Below, one piece after another: positions 63,268 to 64,000 of a stretch of 64,000 bases of DNA (positions are counted from its first letter, which is position 1; each line of letters starts with the position of its first letter). The notes beneath the pieces are model-generated. The model was not told where the DNA came from and made no database searches. It saw nothing but the letters and a program-made list of their open reading frames with translations. The position numbers were made by a program, and so were the translations under genes. Source of the DNA: Epiperipatus broadwayi (lineage: Eukaryota; Onychophora; Udeonychophora; Euonychophora; Peripatidae); NCBI GenBank assembly GCA_028023455.1, contig JAQFVV010000456.1, positions 1-64,000 on the forward strand. The letters are read 5' to 3'.

Positions 63268-63760
63268 ATGACATACCACTTTATAAATAATATTACATTT
63301 ATTGATTTTTTCAACACAATCTTTTTCATTAATAATCAATCTTTCAATATTTGGATCCACCTTAAATGCAACATTAAAATTACTTCATTAGTGTCTGCTT
63401 ATCCAAATACAGGAAGACTAATTATTAATGGAAAAGATGGTGTAAATAAAATCAATAAATGTAATATTATTTATAAAGTGGTATATCATTAAGGACATAG
63501 TTCTATCAAATAGACTCAATGTGCATTAAAAAAGAGAATTCAGGAACATGAATTATTATATAATAAATTATGTCAATCTGTGGATAGATATAAATCTGTT
63601 TTTGCAGAGCATGCAGTGATTTGTAATGGAAACTTCTGCTTTGAAAGTATTTCTGTTTTACATGAAGAAAATGTCTTGAAGAAAATAATAATTAACTAGT
63701 CATATTTCATAAAAATTACAATGTGTTGAATAACCAAAGAAATTGTGTGAGTATTCATAA
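63268..63760 (+). pseudogene. PLE GIY-YIG relic
   Basis: Plus-strand frame with NKCNIIYKVVYH, a stop, then ALKKRIQEHELLYNKL and SVFAEHAVICNGNFCFESIS. The order and spacing match the GIY-YIG proteins at 58.4 kb (NVIYQISCGC, VEKRLKEHQLLYN), but the CGC..YIG core is lost and stops interrupt it. Upstream sequence to about 62980 may be decayed RT linker. The orientation is single, with no mirror arm seen. Confidence 0.65.
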
Positions 63761-64000
63761 TTTGTGAAAAGCTGACCATTCATATGGGATTGGTACTGTT
63801 ATTTGATTTTAATGGTTGATTGCTACTCAAGATGTCATAAAATACTGTAAGGTAGCTGTAGAGAATGTTTTCTTTTTATTATATATAGGCATATTGACTT
63901 TTTTAGTATTTATTCTAGAATATTTTGATTAGTATATTTATTTCATTTGATTATATATATATTGTAACCATATGTTTTGGCTCAAAGATAGTAGGTTTTA

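Overview
This is a very AT-rich window from an animal nuclear genome, almost certainly an invertebrate, although the phylum cannot be fixed from the sequence. I found no host protein-coding gene, rRNA gene or functional tRNA gene. What can be recognised is retroelements, a tRNA-derived SINE, a Tigger-like DNA transposon remnant, long (TA)n arrays and a large set of hammerhead-ribozyme-like motifs.

Layout. 1-8.9 kb: AT-rich spacer, a palindromic hammerhead repeat (about 3.8-4.1 kb), and a decayed Penelope-like element (PLE, minus strand, about 5.45-7.79 kb). The PLE lies between two copies of a terminal repeat made of its own 3' end plus a tRNA-Leu-like SINE. 10.9-12.5 kb: a second relic of that PLE family, split by a hammerhead-bearing foldback. 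13-20.3 kb: a long, broken APE-type LINE on the minus strand (CCHC-bearing ORF1, then endonuclease and reverse transcriptase). 20.4-35.9 kb: spacer with scattered hammerhead repeats, two retrozyme-like units with direct repeats, SINE copies, and an inverted PLE pair flanked by a 13-bp direct repeat. 36-42 kb: spacer and a decayed coiled-coil reading frame. 42.3-44.1 kb: a 5'-truncated LINE copy and a 1-kb TIR element. 47.5-54.6 kb: a young LTR retrotransposon with 2.2-kb LTRs, an intact gag and no visible pol. 54.7-60 kb: a cluster of PLE insertions, including two head-to-head copies with identical predicted proteins. 63.3-63.8 kb: one more GIY-YIG relic.

Main pattern. At least five hammerhead or PLE units occur as near-spacerless palindromes joined at their 5' ends, with 3' tails pointing outward. 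Most have (TA)n on the outer sides. In four of the five, one arm has a tail about 25-40 nt longer than the other. One pair is bounded as a whole by a 13-bp direct repeat, so both arms appear to have arrived in one event. Short central loops and unequal tails suggest fold-back (snap-back) cDNA synthesis. Inverted PLE copies and PLE hammerheads are known individually; their regular combination here is the observation I consider most worth testing.
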